Shown: positions 27,109 through 36,157, numbered from the stretch's first letter. The stretch is 64,000 nucleotides of DNA from Pseudoruminococcus massiliensis (GCF_900291955.1 NZ_OLMR01000001.1:124001-188000), one strand, 5' to 3'. Notes: generated from the letters alone by a model not told the origin. Made by a program: numbers and translations.

Positions 27109-28113
27109 TCAGCCTCCATTTTTCAGAACCTCCAGCTCACGCTGGATTTCTCCGATAACATCTTTTTCTGTATAATCTATAACCGATTTAATAGCACTGA
27201 TAAAGGTATCCGCCTTAGCACTGCCATGTGTTTTAAGAACAGGCTTTGCCACACCCATAATAGGAGCAGCACCATAGTTATTGTAGTCCATATATGCTTT
27301 AAGCTCTTTCATATCTTTAAGAACAAGTGCAGCCGCAAGCTTTGTCTTAAAATTCTTCATAAACAGCTCTTTAATTTTAAGCATAAGAGCAGATGCAACA
27401 CCCTCATACATCTTTACGATAATATTTCCAGTAAAGCCATCAGCAACAATTACATCAGCCGCATCGTGCGGAATATCTCTTGCTTCTATGTTTCCTATAA
27501 AGTTAATCGGTGCTTCTTTAAGCAATGCAAAAGCCTTGTGCTGAAGCTCACCGCCCTTGTGGTCCTCTGTGCCAACATTTGCGAGAGCAACACGAGGATT
27601 TTTAATTCCGCATATCTTATCCATATAAACCGAACCCATAATGCCAAATTGCTGTAGCATTTCAGGACGGCACTCAACATTTGCACCGCTGTCTATCAAA
27701 AGAACTTGTCCCTCTACCTTTGGCATAAGCGGAGAAAACGCAGGTCTTTTAATACCCTTAATACGCTTAACAATCATAGTTGCACCCATAATCAAAGCAC
27801 CGCTGTTTCCAGCTGAAAGAAAGGCATCTGCACCACCACTTGCAAGAAGCTTCAAGCCAACAGCCATAGAGCTTTGATTTTTTGACTTCATAATATCGCC
27901 TGCCTCGTCCTCCATTGTTATCACATCTGGAGCATCTTCTATACCGATTCCTGCGATTGATATATTATTTTCTTTTGCGGTCTTTTCAATAATTTCCTTA
28001 CTTCCTACAAGGATAATCTCAATATTATTATAAACCTCAAGAGCCTTAACACAGCCCTTAATTACTTCTAAAGGTGCATTATCTCCGCCAAATGCGTCAA
28101 CTATAATTTTCAT
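27109..28113 (-). CDS. plsX: Phosphate acyltransferase PlsX
   Basis: The 334-residue enzyme makes acyl-phosphate from acyl-ACP, the first step of the PlsX/PlsY route to phosphatidic acid. Typical stretches are VDAFGGDNAP (5-14), LSAGNSGALIMGA (about 99-111) and VADGFTGNIIVK (about 227-238). It works at the membrane surface. It lies between trmFO and rnc in the operon. Confidence 0.95.
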   Translation of the reverse strand: MKIIVDAFGGDNAPLEVIKGCVKALEVYNNIEIILVGSKEIIEKTAKENNISIAGIGIEDAPDVITMEDEAGDIMKSKNQSSMAVGLKLLASGGADAFLSAGNSGALIMGATMIVKRIKGIKRPAFSPLMPKVEGQVLLIDSGANVECRPEMLQQFGIMGSVYMDKICGIKNPRVALANVGTEDHKGGELQHKAFALLKEAPINFIGNIEARDIPHDAADVIVADGFTGNIIVKMYEGVASALMLKIKELFMKNFKTKLAAALVLKDMKELKAYMDYNNYGAAPIMGVAKPVLKTHGSAKADTFISAIKSVIDYTEKDVIGEIQRELEVLKNGG

Positions 28114-28140
28114 TGCAATTTACCAACCTTTCTTTTGATT

Positions 28141-29460
28141 TTAAGCAAGTGCGAAATCGACCTTTACTTTCTCAAGAGCATCTAAAGCACAAGCCGAATG
28201 TTTAGCTGCTCTTTCTCTTTTATCACGAATTTTTTCTTCAAGTGGAGGAAGTATTCCGATATTTGCACCCATTGGCTGAAAATCCTTAACACTCTCATCT
28301 GCAATATATCGTGACAAAGCACCTATCATTGTTTCTTTTGGGAGAGTTATTGTTTCAATATTATTTAGTCGTCTTACTGCATTAATTCCCGCAATAAGTC
28401 CGCTTGCACCAGATTCCATATAACCCTCTACACCCGTAATCTGTCCTGCAAAGAAAATATTTGCATTTTCTTTCATAGAAAAATCTGAATTTAATATTCT
28501 CGGCGAATCAAGAAAAGTATTTCTGTGCATAACTCCATATCGAATAAATTCCGCATCATGCAAAGCAGGTATCATAGAGAAAACTCTCTTTTGCTCTGGA
28601 AATTTCAGATTTGTCTGAAATCCGACTAAATTATACAGCGATTTTTCTGCATTTTCTGTCCTAAGCTGTAGAACCGCCCAAGGTCTGTGTCCTGTTCTCG
28701 GGTCACGCAAGCCGACAGGCTTCATCGGTCCGAAACGAAGTGTATCGTGTCCACGCTGTGCAAGTATCTCAACAGGCATACAGCCCTCATATACCTTCGG
28801 ATTCTGAACATCTACACCATGCAAAGGTGTTCTTTCCGCTGAAACCAAAGCCTCATAAAAAGCCTCATATTCATCTTTATTCATAGGGCAGTTAATATAA
28901 GCATCATCTCCGCCCTTGTCATATCTTGAGGCGAAAAACGCTTTTTCCATATCAATACTTTCAGCCGTCACAATAGGAGCCGCCGCATCAAAAAAGCTCA
29001 ATCCACCGCCACAGATTTTTTGTATCTCTGCGGATAATACTTCGCTTGCAAGAGGTCCTGCCGCAATAACAGTAATCGCATCATTCGGAATTTCTGTAAC
29101 TTCCTTTTCGATAACTTCAATTAGCGGATTATTTCTGATTTCTTTTGTCACCATAGCAGAAAAATCATCTCTGTTTACTGCCAAAGCACCTCCAGCAGGA
29201 ACAGCACACTTATCCGCACATCTCATCAAAAGAGAATCAAGCCTACGCATTTCCTCCTTGAGTAAACCTGCGGCACTTTCTACTCTAAGTGCCTTCAGAG
29301 AGTTTGAACAAATGAGTTCGCAAAATAAATCGCTCTTATGTGCGGCTGTCTTTTTTGTTGGTTTCATTTCAAAAAGCCTGACATTTATGCCACGCTTAGC
29401 AATCTGATAAGCACACTCACAGCCCGCTAATCCCGCACCAATTACATTTATATACATCAT
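28141..29460 (-). CDS. trmFO: FAD/folate-dependent tRNA(U54) methyltransferase TrmFO
   Basis: TrmFO makes m5U54 in the T-loop of tRNAs, with methylenetetrahydrofolate as carbon donor and FAD as reductant. The dinucleotide fold VIGAGLAGCE is at 6-15 and the CSNSLKAL region near 50-57; the 439-residue length is typical. Two ATGs (29460, 29457) follow GAGGTG; the second has better spacing. It is the first gene of the long operon down to leuS, with a 524-bp gap upstream containing a decayed gene. Confidence 0.95.
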   Translation of the reverse strand: MMYINVIGAGLAGCECAYQIAKRGINVRLFEMKPTKKTAAHKSDLFCELICSNSLKALRVESAAGLLKEEMRRLDSLLMRCADKCAVPAGGALAVNRDDFSAMVTKEIRNNPLIEVIEKEVTEIPNDAITVIAAGPLASEVLSAEIQKICGGGLSFFDAAAPIVTAESIDMEKAFFASRYDKGGDDAYINCPMNKDEYEAFYEALVSAERTPLHGVDVQNPKVYEGCMPVEILAQRGHDTLRFGPMKPVGLRDPRTGHRPWAVLQLRTENAEKSLYNLVGFQTNLKFPEQKRVFSMIPALHDAEFIRYGVMHRNTFLDSPRILNSDFSMKENANIFFAGQITGVEGYMESGASGLIAGINAVRRLNNIETITLPKETMIGALSRYIADESVKDFQPMGANIGILPPLEEKIRDKRERAAKHSACALDALEKVKVDFALA

Positions 29461-29531
29461 TTCACCTCTTTAAAGCCAAAGAATAATTTTTTATAATTCT
29501 TTATCTCAGCTTCGGTTTTGCACATTCATTC

Positions 29532-29952
29532 TCAAACGATAGAAATTAGTTTGAGTTTTCCTACCCATCTATCCAATATAGCCAACATTCTTACAATGGC
29601 ATTTTCACTGCTAAGGCTTTTTTCAAGACTCTGATTATCAAACTTGCTAAAGTAATTATAAAAAATATTATGACTAAATTTTCTACTGTTAATTATTTTC
29701 TTGTTAGCTATTTTTCAACATTCCAAGCGAGATTTATAAGGATATTCATTGCATAATCTAAAAATCACTAAACCAAGCAGTCCTATCCCAATCAAAATAA
29801 TCTGTTCTGAATACTTCTTGCCATCATAACGAATAGCAACACGACCATTATAGTCTGGAACTTTACTATACGAGGTAACAAAATATTAAATATGCCATCT
29901 CGGTGATTGTGCAAGCTATTCATTTTCCAGCTTATTTCGTATGCCATTTTAT
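29532..29952 (-). pseudogene. Decayed gene with an in-frame TGA, between topA and trmFO
   Basis: On the minus strand one frame is open from about 29879 to a final TGA at 29532-29534, broken only by one TGA at 29715-29717. Before the break it encodes PDYNGRVAIRYDGKKYSE and a hydrophobic stretch IILIGIGLLGLVIF. After it, it encodes SLSSENAIVRMLAILDRWVG. The frame has no start of its own; MAYEISWKMN in another frame from about 29946 could be the original N-terminus after a frameshift near 29880. From memory the ends recall the uncharacterised SF0329 family (TSY..., then LDRRVGK), but the middle is too short. I judge it a remnant; UGA recoding is much less likely. The rest of the 524-bp gap shows only a small stem (29531-29537/29549-29555). 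Confidence 0.55.
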
Positions 29953-29984
29953 GTTGCCATATAAACTCCAATATCAGCTAAAAA

Positions 29985-32105
29985 TCAATTTTCTTCTTCA
30001 AGTGGCTTTGAGAAACCGCAACCTTCTGCCTGACAGAAAAGTGTTGGCTTCTTGCCAGCTTTCTTATAAAGAACAGCTCCGCAATTAGGACATTTTTCTT
30101 CTGATGGCATATACCAAGAAACAAAATCACATTCAGGATAATTTTCACAACCATAGAACACTCTGCCACGCTTAGTTTTCTTTACTATTACATCTCCACC
30201 ACATTTCGGACAATGAACTCCTGCCTTAACAACAAATTTCTTGATGTTCTTACACTCAGGCCAACCTGGGCAAGCAATAAACTTACCATATCTTCCGAAC
30301 TTAACAACCATTTGTCTGCCACAAAGCTCACAAGTAATGTCCGTTTTATCCTGTTCAAGCTCTATCTTAACATCTTTCATTTCCTCTTTAGCTTTTTTAA
30401 GAGTTTTATCGAAATCACCATAGAAATCAGCAAGCAAATCTTGCCACTTGCACTTACCCTCTTCAACAGTATCAAGGTCACTTTCCATCTGAGCAGTAAA
30501 TTTTACATTTACTATCTTCGGAAAACGCTCTTTCATAAGCTTAGTTATAACCTCTCCTAATTCAGTCGGAATAAGGGTTTTAGATTCACGCTTAACATAC
30601 TCTCTTGATGTAATTGTAGAAATAGTTGCCGCGTAGGTTGACGGTCTGCCGATTCCATATTCCTCAAGAGCCTTAATCAAAGACGCTTCTGTATATCTTG
30701 CTGGTGGCTGTGTGAAATGCTGATTTGGCGAAATAGTCTTTACACGAAGTTCCATACCCTCTTTGAGTGGTGGAAGCTCTTGTTCGCTTTCCTCATCAGT
30801 ATCCTTGCTTTCAACATAAAGAACTGTAAAACCATCAAAATCCACACGATAGCCCGATGCCTTAAAAATATAATTTCCTGCAAGAATTTCTGCTGATGTT
30901 GTCTTATGAATACAGTCAGACATCTGACAAGCAATAAAACGCTCCCAAATAATTTTATAAAGCTTATATTGCTCTGGTGTAAGGCTATCCTTAACCTTAT
31001 CAGGTGAAAGCTCTATCGTTGTTGGACGAATAGCCTCGTGTCCGTCCTGAGCATTTGAACGAGATTTATACTTTCTCGGTTCAGACGGAAGATACTTATC
31101 TCCCCATCTCTGCTGAATATAATCTCTTGCACCATTAAGTGCGTCATCAGAAAGTCTTAGAGAGTCAGTTCTCATATAAGTAATTAAACCAACTGCACCC
31201 ATTCCCTCGATTTCAACACCTTCATAAAGTTCCTGAGCAATACGCATTGTACGCTTAGACTGGAAGCCAAGCTTTCTTGAACATTCCTGTTGCAAAGTTG
31301 AAGTAATAAACGGTGGAGCAGGCTTTCTTGTTCTTCTTCCGTTTTTAACCTTACCAACCTTAAAGCTTTCGTTTTCGAGTTCAGCAAGAATCTGATTAGC
31401 CTTTTCCTCATTGCGAATATCAAGCTTTATGCTACTATTTTTATCCTTAATGCGAAGTGTTCCCTCGATATTATCATAAAGTGACGCTGGGAAAGCCTTG
31501 CGTTCACCCTTTGGAATAAACTTTGCATCAATAGTCCAATATTCCTCAGGCTTAAATGCACGAATCTGTTCTTCTCTATCGACAATAATTCTTACTGCAA
31601 CAGATTGAACACGACCTGCAGAAAGACCTTTTCTGATTTTTTGTGCAAGAAACGGACTAAGCTTATAACCAACAAGTCTATCAAGAATGCGTCTTGCCTG
31701 CTGTGCATTAACAAGGTCTATATCTATACAGCGTGGATTCGCCATACCATTTGTAACACCTGTCTGTGTAATTTCATTAAATGTAACACGGTTTTTCTCA
31801 TCAAGTGGCAAATCGAGCAAATATGCAAGATGCCAAGAAATAGCCTCTCCCTCACGGTCGGGGTCGGTTGCGAGAAAAATCTCTTCACTTTTTTCAGCAC
31901 GCTTTTTAAGTTCTTCTGCAAGTTCTTCCTTTCCCTTAATTATATCATACTTTGGCTTAAAGCCGTGTCTTATATCAACACTTAAACGCTTTTCGGGCAA
32001 ATCTCTTATATGACCCATTGAGGCAACTACCTCATAGCCCGAACCTAAATATTTTTTAATTGTCTTAGCCTTTGCAGGTGACTCAACAATAACTAGCTTT
32101 GACAC
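29985..32105 (-). CDS. topA: DNA topoisomerase I (type IA)
   Basis: The 706-residue enzyme relaxes negative supercoils. An N-terminal Toprim domain (VESPAKAKTIKKYLG at 6-20; TDPDREGEA near 92-100) precedes the active-site Tyr in LITYMRTDS near residue 308. Three C-terminal four-cysteine zinc motifs follow: CELCGRQ...CPGWPEC, CPKCGG...CENYPEC and CPNCGA...CQAEGC. The start is GTG with GGAGG 8 nt upstream. dprA-topA adjacency is typical for Firmicutes. Confidence 0.96.
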   Translation of the reverse strand: MSKLVIVESPAKAKTIKKYLGSGYEVVASMGHIRDLPEKRLSVDIRHGFKPKYDIIKGKEELAEELKKRAEKSEEIFLATDPDREGEAISWHLAYLLDLPLDEKNRVTFNEITQTGVTNGMANPRCIDIDLVNAQQARRILDRLVGYKLSPFLAQKIRKGLSAGRVQSVAVRIIVDREEQIRAFKPEEYWTIDAKFIPKGERKAFPASLYDNIEGTLRIKDKNSSIKLDIRNEEKANQILAELENESFKVGKVKNGRRTRKPAPPFITSTLQQECSRKLGFQSKRTMRIAQELYEGVEIEGMGAVGLITYMRTDSLRLSDDALNGARDYIQQRWGDKYLPSEPRKYKSRSNAQDGHEAIRPTTIELSPDKVKDSLTPEQYKLYKIIWERFIACQMSDCIHKTTSAEILAGNYIFKASGYRVDFDGFTVLYVESKDTDEESEQELPPLKEGMELRVKTISPNQHFTQPPARYTEASLIKALEEYGIGRPSTYAATISTITSREYVKRESKTLIPTELGEVITKLMKERFPKIVNVKFTAQMESDLDTVEEGKCKWQDLLADFYGDFDKTLKKAKEEMKDVKIELEQDKTDITCELCGRQMVVKFGRYGKFIACPGWPECKNIKKFVVKAGVHCPKCGGDVIVKKTKRGRVFYGCENYPECDFVSWYMPSEEKCPNCGAVLYKKAGKKPTLFCQAEGCGFSKPLEEEN

Positions 32106-32157
32106 TCAAGTTTCCTCCGTAATATAAATTTAATGCAATATTTATGTTATCTTAAAA

Positions 32158-33381
32158 TCAGCCTTTTGCTATATATTTACCTCCGACAACTGATTCTATG
32201 TAGCCAAAAATTTCAAGCTCAGTAAGAGCCGAAAGTAATTCGTGTATAGGCATACCCGTTTTCGCTGAAATATAATCAGTTGTCACAGGCTCATCACTCA
32301 GCACCATAAATACCTTTTTAGAAGCTTCCGAAACATCTGTCGGAATTTTTTTTATAGGTTTTTCTTCTGGTTTTGATTCTTCAATCGCAAAATCAGAAGT
32401 GCTGTCTACACTATCTTCAACAAAAATCGGCTTACAAATTTTTTCAACTTTTTCATTATAATCTATTTTCGCGAAATAATTCAAGTTATTCTTTTTAGTA
32501 TCATACCAATTTAAAATATCATTTGGCTCTATTGCTGCTGAATATCCAAGCCTTAAAAGCTCATTAGAGCCTTTATTTTCTCTGAAAAAAATACTTCCTG
32601 GAATAGAAAAAAGCTTTCTTCCCTCTTTAATAGCATCGTTTGCCGTTATCAAAGCACCGCTTTTTTCTCCTGCCTGAACAATAAGTGTACAATCAGAAAG
32701 CCCACAGATTATTCTATTTCTAAGAGGAAAATTCTTTGCAATAGGCGGATACCCTGGTGGGAATTCCGAAACAACTGCACCATTTTCTGCAATTTTCTCA
32801 TACATTGGAATATTTTCCATAGGATACCCAACATCTATTCCACAGCCAAGAACACTTATAGTTGTTCCATAGGCATTAAGCACAGCTCTATGTGAGGCTG
32901 TATCAACACCAAATGCACCTCCGCTGACAACTGTTGCCCCCGATTCAGCAAATGAAAACGCAAAGTCATTCGCTGCATTTAATCCTTGACTTGTTGCATT
33001 TCTTGAACCCACCATAGCAACAGACAATTTCCCGTCAAGCTTAGGCATTTTACCCTTAACATAAAGTAAAACAGGTGGTGCAGAAATAGCACGAAGCTTA
33101 TCAGAAAACAGCTCATCATCATATGTTATTATGTCATATCCAAGCTTTTCGCAATCATTAAGAATTTTCCTTGCCTTAGATAAATCCTTATTGATAAGCC
33201 TTTTTATAATGCTTGGTGTAAGACATTTACAAGCTTTATAGTCACGCTCTGAAGCATTATAAAAATTTACGGCTGTTTTAAAAAATGATATACTATTTTT
33301 AAATGTTTTATCAATAATAACAAATTTATTAACACCAAATACACATTGCAGCCACAGATAGTATATTATATCTTTTCTCAA
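32158..33381 (-). CDS. dprA: DNA-processing protein DprA
   Basis: DprA binds incoming single-stranded DNA during natural transformation and loads RecA; the gene is also widespread in non-competent species. With TTG 33381 as start it has 407 residues. The Rossmann-like core has MVGSRNATSQGLNAA (about 122-136), SGGAFGVDTASHR and FPPGYPPIAKNFPLRNRII. The C-terminus has a winged-helix-like region (about 335-405). I prefer TTG 33381 since GGAGG lies 7 nt upstream; the ATG at 33405 is upstream of that box. Confidence 0.93.
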   Translation of the reverse strand: MRKDIIYYLWLQCVFGVNKFVIIDKTFKNSISFFKTAVNFYNASERDYKACKCLTPSIIKRLINKDLSKARKILNDCEKLGYDIITYDDELFSDKLRAISAPPVLLYVKGKMPKLDGKLSVAMVGSRNATSQGLNAANDFAFSFAESGATVVSGGAFGVDTASHRAVLNAYGTTISVLGCGIDVGYPMENIPMYEKIAENGAVVSEFPPGYPPIAKNFPLRNRIICGLSDCTLIVQAGEKSGALITANDAIKEGRKLFSIPGSIFFRENKGSNELLRLGYSAAIEPNDILNWYDTKKNNLNYFAKIDYNEKVEKICKPIFVEDSVDSTSDFAIEESKPEEKPIKKIPTDVSEASKKVFMVLSDEPVTTDYISAKTGMPIHELLSALTELEIFGYIESVVGGKYIAKG

Positions 33382-33406
33382 GAGTATTCCTCCACACAGC
33401 AACATA

Positions 33407-34195
33407 TCACTTACTTCTGATAAGTTCCCACATCAAAATAGCGGCAGCAGCAGACGCATTAAGGGATTCAGCCCTTCCTCCCATAGGAATTTTAATTCTT
33501 TGTGAGCAGGCAGAAATAGTTTCATCTGTAAGACCCGCACCCTCATTTCCTATAAGTACGATTCCACTCCTTAAATCAAGTTCAGTAACAGATATAGCAT
33601 CTCTCGGAGTTGCGGCATATGTTTTTATTCCTTTTTTAGTAAGCTCAGAAATAAACTCAGTAAAGTTTTCAGCAATGCAGAATTTCATTCTGAACACAGC
33701 CCCCATACTTCCCCTTGCGACCTTAGGCGAATAAACATCACAGCAATCTTCCGAAAGTATTATTCCATCAAGACCTAACGCTTCTGCCGTCCTAAGTATA
33801 GTTCCGAGATTAGACGGGTCGCTGATATTTTCCAAAGCAACATAACGCCCCGTATTTTCTATTTTATCAACTAAAATGCTTTTGTCAAGCATAGAAATAA
33901 CGCAAAGCAAGCCTTGCGGCGATTTTGTATCGGAAATTTTCAAGAAAATGTCAGCACTAACTTCAATTTTTTCGCAGCCAGAATCCGATATTAACTTGAA
34001 ATCGTCCGAATATTTTTCCATAGCTTGTTTTGTATATACAAGCTTATTTATTTTTGCACCTGATAAAGCCGCATCTCTGCAAAGTCTTACACCCTCAACA
34101 GTAAAAAGGCCTGCATCTCTCCTTTGCTTTGCACTTTTTTGCAGCTTAATAATTTCTTTAATATTGGGATTATCTCTGCTTGTTATCATATTCAT
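33407..34195 (-). CDS. SpoU/TrmH family RNA 2'-O-methyltransferase
   Basis: The 262-residue SPOUT methyltransferase has the N-terminal substrate-binding domain (1-100) and the knotted catalytic domain (about 115-260). Motif 1 is ENISDPSNLGTILRTAEA (122-139), motif 2 LIGNEGAGL (214-222) and motif 3 IPMGGRAESLNASAAAAI (236-253). It probably methylates a ribose in rRNA or tRNA; the site cannot be told. It overlaps the end of the kinase-like gene upstream by 26 bp, so the two are coupled. Confidence 0.9.
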   Translation of the reverse strand: MNMITSRDNPNIKEIIKLQKSAKQRRDAGLFTVEGVRLCRDAALSGAKINKLVYTKQAMEKYSDDFKLISDSGCEKIEVSADIFLKISDTKSPQGLLCVISMLDKSILVDKIENTGRYVALENISDPSNLGTILRTAEALGLDGIILSEDCCDVYSPKVARGSMGAVFRMKFCIAENFTEFISELTKKGIKTYAATPRDAISVTELDLRSGIVLIGNEGAGLTDETISACSQRIKIPMGGRAESLNASAAAAILMWELIRSK

Positions 34196-34685
34196 TGCAC
34201 TTCTCTTTTATATATAATGCTGTTTCAGGTATTGCCATACCATTCTCATCAACTATAACATCTGCATATTTTTCATATAGCGGAATGCGTTCATTATAGA
34301 GGTCGAGCAAAGTCTGTCCTTCTTTTATAGAAACTCCACGCTGTGTAAGGTCACCAAGTCTGTTTGCAATTTCTTCATAAGGAAGTCTTATGTATACAAC
34401 TATTCCTATTTTCTTAAAATGCTCCATAGCTTCTTTGCCATAAATAACACTTCCGCCTGTCGCAATAACAGAACGACTTACATCTATCGAAGCATTTATT
34501 TTATTTTCTATCTTATTAAAGCCATCTAAACCTTCCTGAGCTATTATTTCGCTTAAAAGTCTGCCATCTTTTTCCTGAATAAGCAAATCTGAATCCAGAA
34601 AGGAATATCCTATAATCTTAGCTAAAATTACGCCCACAGTACTTTTTCCACAGCCTGGCATACCTATTAAAATTATATTTTTCAT
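34170..34685 (-). CDS. Shikimate kinase-like P-loop kinase (AroK family)
   Basis: The 171-residue protein begins MKNIILIGMPGCGKST with the P-loop at 8-16. Asp31/Asp33 lie in FLDSD, and the lid and adenine region has ERIPLYEKYAD. It is clearly of the shikimate kinase fold. The family's shikimate-contacting FRxxE is FNKIE here (Asn57 for Arg), the GGG turn is GGS (ATGGSVIYG), and the RPLL lid is RGVS. The substrate may therefore differ from shikimate. I chose ATG 34685 (AAAAGGA 8 nt upstream); the longer frame to 34742 crosses a terminator. It overlaps the SpoU gene. Confidence 0.8.
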   Translation of the reverse strand: MKNIILIGMPGCGKSTVGVILAKIIGYSFLDSDLLIQEKDGRLLSEIIAQEGLDGFNKIENKINASIDVSRSVIATGGSVIYGKEAMEHFKKIGIVVYIRLPYEEIANRLGDLTQRGVSIKEGQTLLDLYNERIPLYEKYADVIVDENGMAIPETALYIKEKCNEYDNKQR

Positions 34686-34704
34686 ATTAAAAATCCTTTT
34701 CATA

Positions 34705-34743
34705 ATATAAATAAATGCACCTAAGAGCAAACTCAGGTGCATT
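34705..34743 (-). terminator. Terminator of the infC-rpmI-rplT operon
   Basis: The perfect 9-bp stem AATGCACCT (34714-34722/34735-34743) is followed on the minus strand by TATTTATATT. It lies directly after the rplT stop codon. Confidence 0.8.
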
Positions 34744-34751
34744 GAATTTAA

Positions 34752-35105
34752 TTATAAAGCAGCCTTAGCCTTCTCAACAAGAGCTGTGAAAGCCTGTGGG
34801 TCAGCAATAGCAATCTCAGAAAGAACCTTTCTGTTAAGTGTGATGCCAGCCTTCTTAAGACCGTTCATAAATGTTGAATAGTTAACACCGTTTACACGGC
34901 AGCCTGCAGAAATACGAGTAATCCAGAGTCTTCTGAAATCTCTCTTACGCTGTTTACGACCGATATAAGCATAGTTGCCGCTCTTCATTACGGCTTCCTT
35001 AGCCATCTTAAAATGCTTGCTCTTTGCACCCCAATAACCGCGAGCGAGCTTTAGTGTCTTTTTTCTTCTTTTGCGTGTAGCCAACGCACCCTTTACTCGT
35101 GCCAT
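34752..35105 (-). CDS. rplT: Ribosomal protein bL20
   Basis: The 117-residue L20 is an early-binding large-subunit protein needed for 50S assembly. Start [16 protein letters not shown] and the [19 protein letters not shown] and [11 protein letters not shown] blocks are typical. In Firmicutes L20 also represses its own operon by binding the infC leader; a matching leader is present at 35981-36121. Confidence 0.97.
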   Translation of the reverse strand: MARVKGALATRKRRKKTLKLARGYWGAKSKHFKMAKEAVMKSGNYAYIGRKQRKRDFRRLWITRISAGCRVNGVNYSTFMNGLKKAGITLNRKVLSEIAIADPQAFTALVEKAKAAL

Positions 35106-35161
35106 TTATATAATACCTCCGTTTTGTGCATTAAACCGTTCTAATCGGTAATACTCTTAAA

Positions 35162-35359
35162 TTATTTGTAAGGAATGAGTCTTTTGATTTGTGCTGTATT
35201 TGTCTTATCAGCAACAGCAGTCTTTCTAAGACCTCTCTTACGCTTTGTTGTTTTCTTGTTTAAGATGTGGCTTTTGTTTGCATGAGCACGGATAACCTTA
35301 CCGCTCTTTGAAAGCTTAAAACGTTTTTTTGCTCCGCTGTGTGTCTTAATCTTGGGCAT
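35162..35359 (-). CDS. rpmI: Ribosomal protein bL35
   Basis: The 65-residue L35 starts [20 protein letters not shown] and ends RLIPYK. I chose ATG 35359, which has AAGGAGG upstream; the frame to 35407 has no ribosome binding site. It is the middle gene of the infC-rpmI-rplT operon. Confidence 0.96.
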   Translation of the reverse strand: MPKIKTHSGAKKRFKLSKSGKVIRAHANKSHILNKKTTKRKRGLRKTAVADKTNTAQIKRLIPYK

Positions 35360-35437
35360 TTTATTGCTCCTCCTTATTGTTCTGATTTGCTCCCATAAAG
35401 AAAGCACTTATATAGTCTTTAGTTCCGAATAATCGGT

Positions 35438-35953
35438 TTACTTTGTTTTCGGTCCTAAGAACATAAGCATACTGCGTCCCTCAAGCTTTGCTGGTTTTTC
35501 AATATTCGCAAATTCTGCACAAGATTCTGCAAATTTCTGCATTACATCCATACCAAGCTCAGGGTGTCCCATTTCTCTTCCACGAAAGCGTATAGAAACC
35601 TTAATTTTGTTTCCAGCCTCAACAAAACGCTTTGCATGAGCCAGCTTAGTGTTAAAGTCATGGGTATCAATATTGAGCGAAAGACGAATTTCTTTAACAT
35701 CAACAACATGTTGATTTTTTCTTGCTTCTTTCTCTCGCTTAGCCTGCTCAAAGCGATATTTTCCGTAGTCCATAATCTTACAGACTGGGGGTTTTGCCTG
35801 AGGAGCAATCTTAACGAGATCGAGATTCATACTTTCAGCTTTAGATAAAGCCTGAGAAGCGGACATAATTCCGAGTTGTTCACCGTTTGAGCCGATAATA
35901 CGCAGCTCTTTGTCACGAATTTCTTCATTTATCTGAAGTTCCTGCTTGCCTAT
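35438..35953 (-). CDS. infC: Translation initiation factor IF-3 with a likely AUA start
   Basis: IF-3 (171 residues) checks the start codon and keeps the 30S subunit free. The N domain (ELQINEEIRDKELRIIG near 5-21) and C domain (about 85-170) are complete. A strong GGAGGTG box lies at 35961-35967 and the only initiator-like codon at proper spacing after it is ATA (35951-35953). The frame runs open to GTG 35971, but that codon is upstream of the box and has no box of its own. Non-AUG (AUU, AUC, AUA) starts of infC allow IF-3 to repress itself in other bacteria, which fits. Confidence 0.9.
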   Translation of the reverse strand: MGKQELQINEEIRDKELRIIGSNGEQLGIMSASQALSKAESMNLDLVKIAPQAKPPVCKIMDYGKYRFEQAKREKEARKNQHVVDVKEIRLSLNIDTHDFNTKLAHAKRFVEAGNKIKVSIRFRGREMGHPELGMDVMQKFAESCAEFANIEKPAKLEGRSMLMFLGPKTK

Positions 35954-35980
35954 GTTAAAGCACCTCCACACATAACTATA

Positions 35981-36121
35981 AAACGAAAACGCACGGTACA
36001 GCCGTAGCTATCCGTGCGTCAATAAGCATAATCAGAGAACGCAAAAAGTTCTCACAGAATAGTTATTGACCCATGACAGCTAAACCTCATAGGTGAAAGC
36101 GTACCGCTTTACTTTGTTGTA
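35981..36121 (-). promoter_or_regulatory. L20-type leader and attenuator of the infC operon
   Basis: The minus-strand leader has a hairpin AAAGCG/CGCTTT (36096-36110), then a long stem GTCAATAA/TTATTGAC (36018-36025/36063-36070) enclosing GAGAAC/GTTCTC (36035-36040/36048-36053). An intrinsic terminator follows: GCACGG/CCGTGC (35991-35996/36012-36017), then GTTTTCGTTTT. CGGTAC of the first hairpin can pair with GTACCG in the terminator, giving an antiterminator. This matches the logic of Firmicute L20 leaders, where L20 favours termination. Confidence 0.8.
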
Positions 36122-36128
36122 CTCAAAT

Positions 36129-36157
36129 AGTATATACTGATTTCTGTGTTTTGTCAA
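36129..36157 (-). promoter_or_regulatory. Promoter of the infC-rpmI-rplT operon
   Basis: On the minus strand TTGACA (36152-36157) and TATACT (36129-36134) are 17 bp apart. Confidence 0.8.

Noticed and set aside
29715-29717. Selenocysteine or recoded UGA in the remnant between topA and trmFO
   Set aside because: The frame also lacks a start and seems frameshifted near 29880; no SECIS-like hairpin right after the TGA is evident. Plain decay is simpler.
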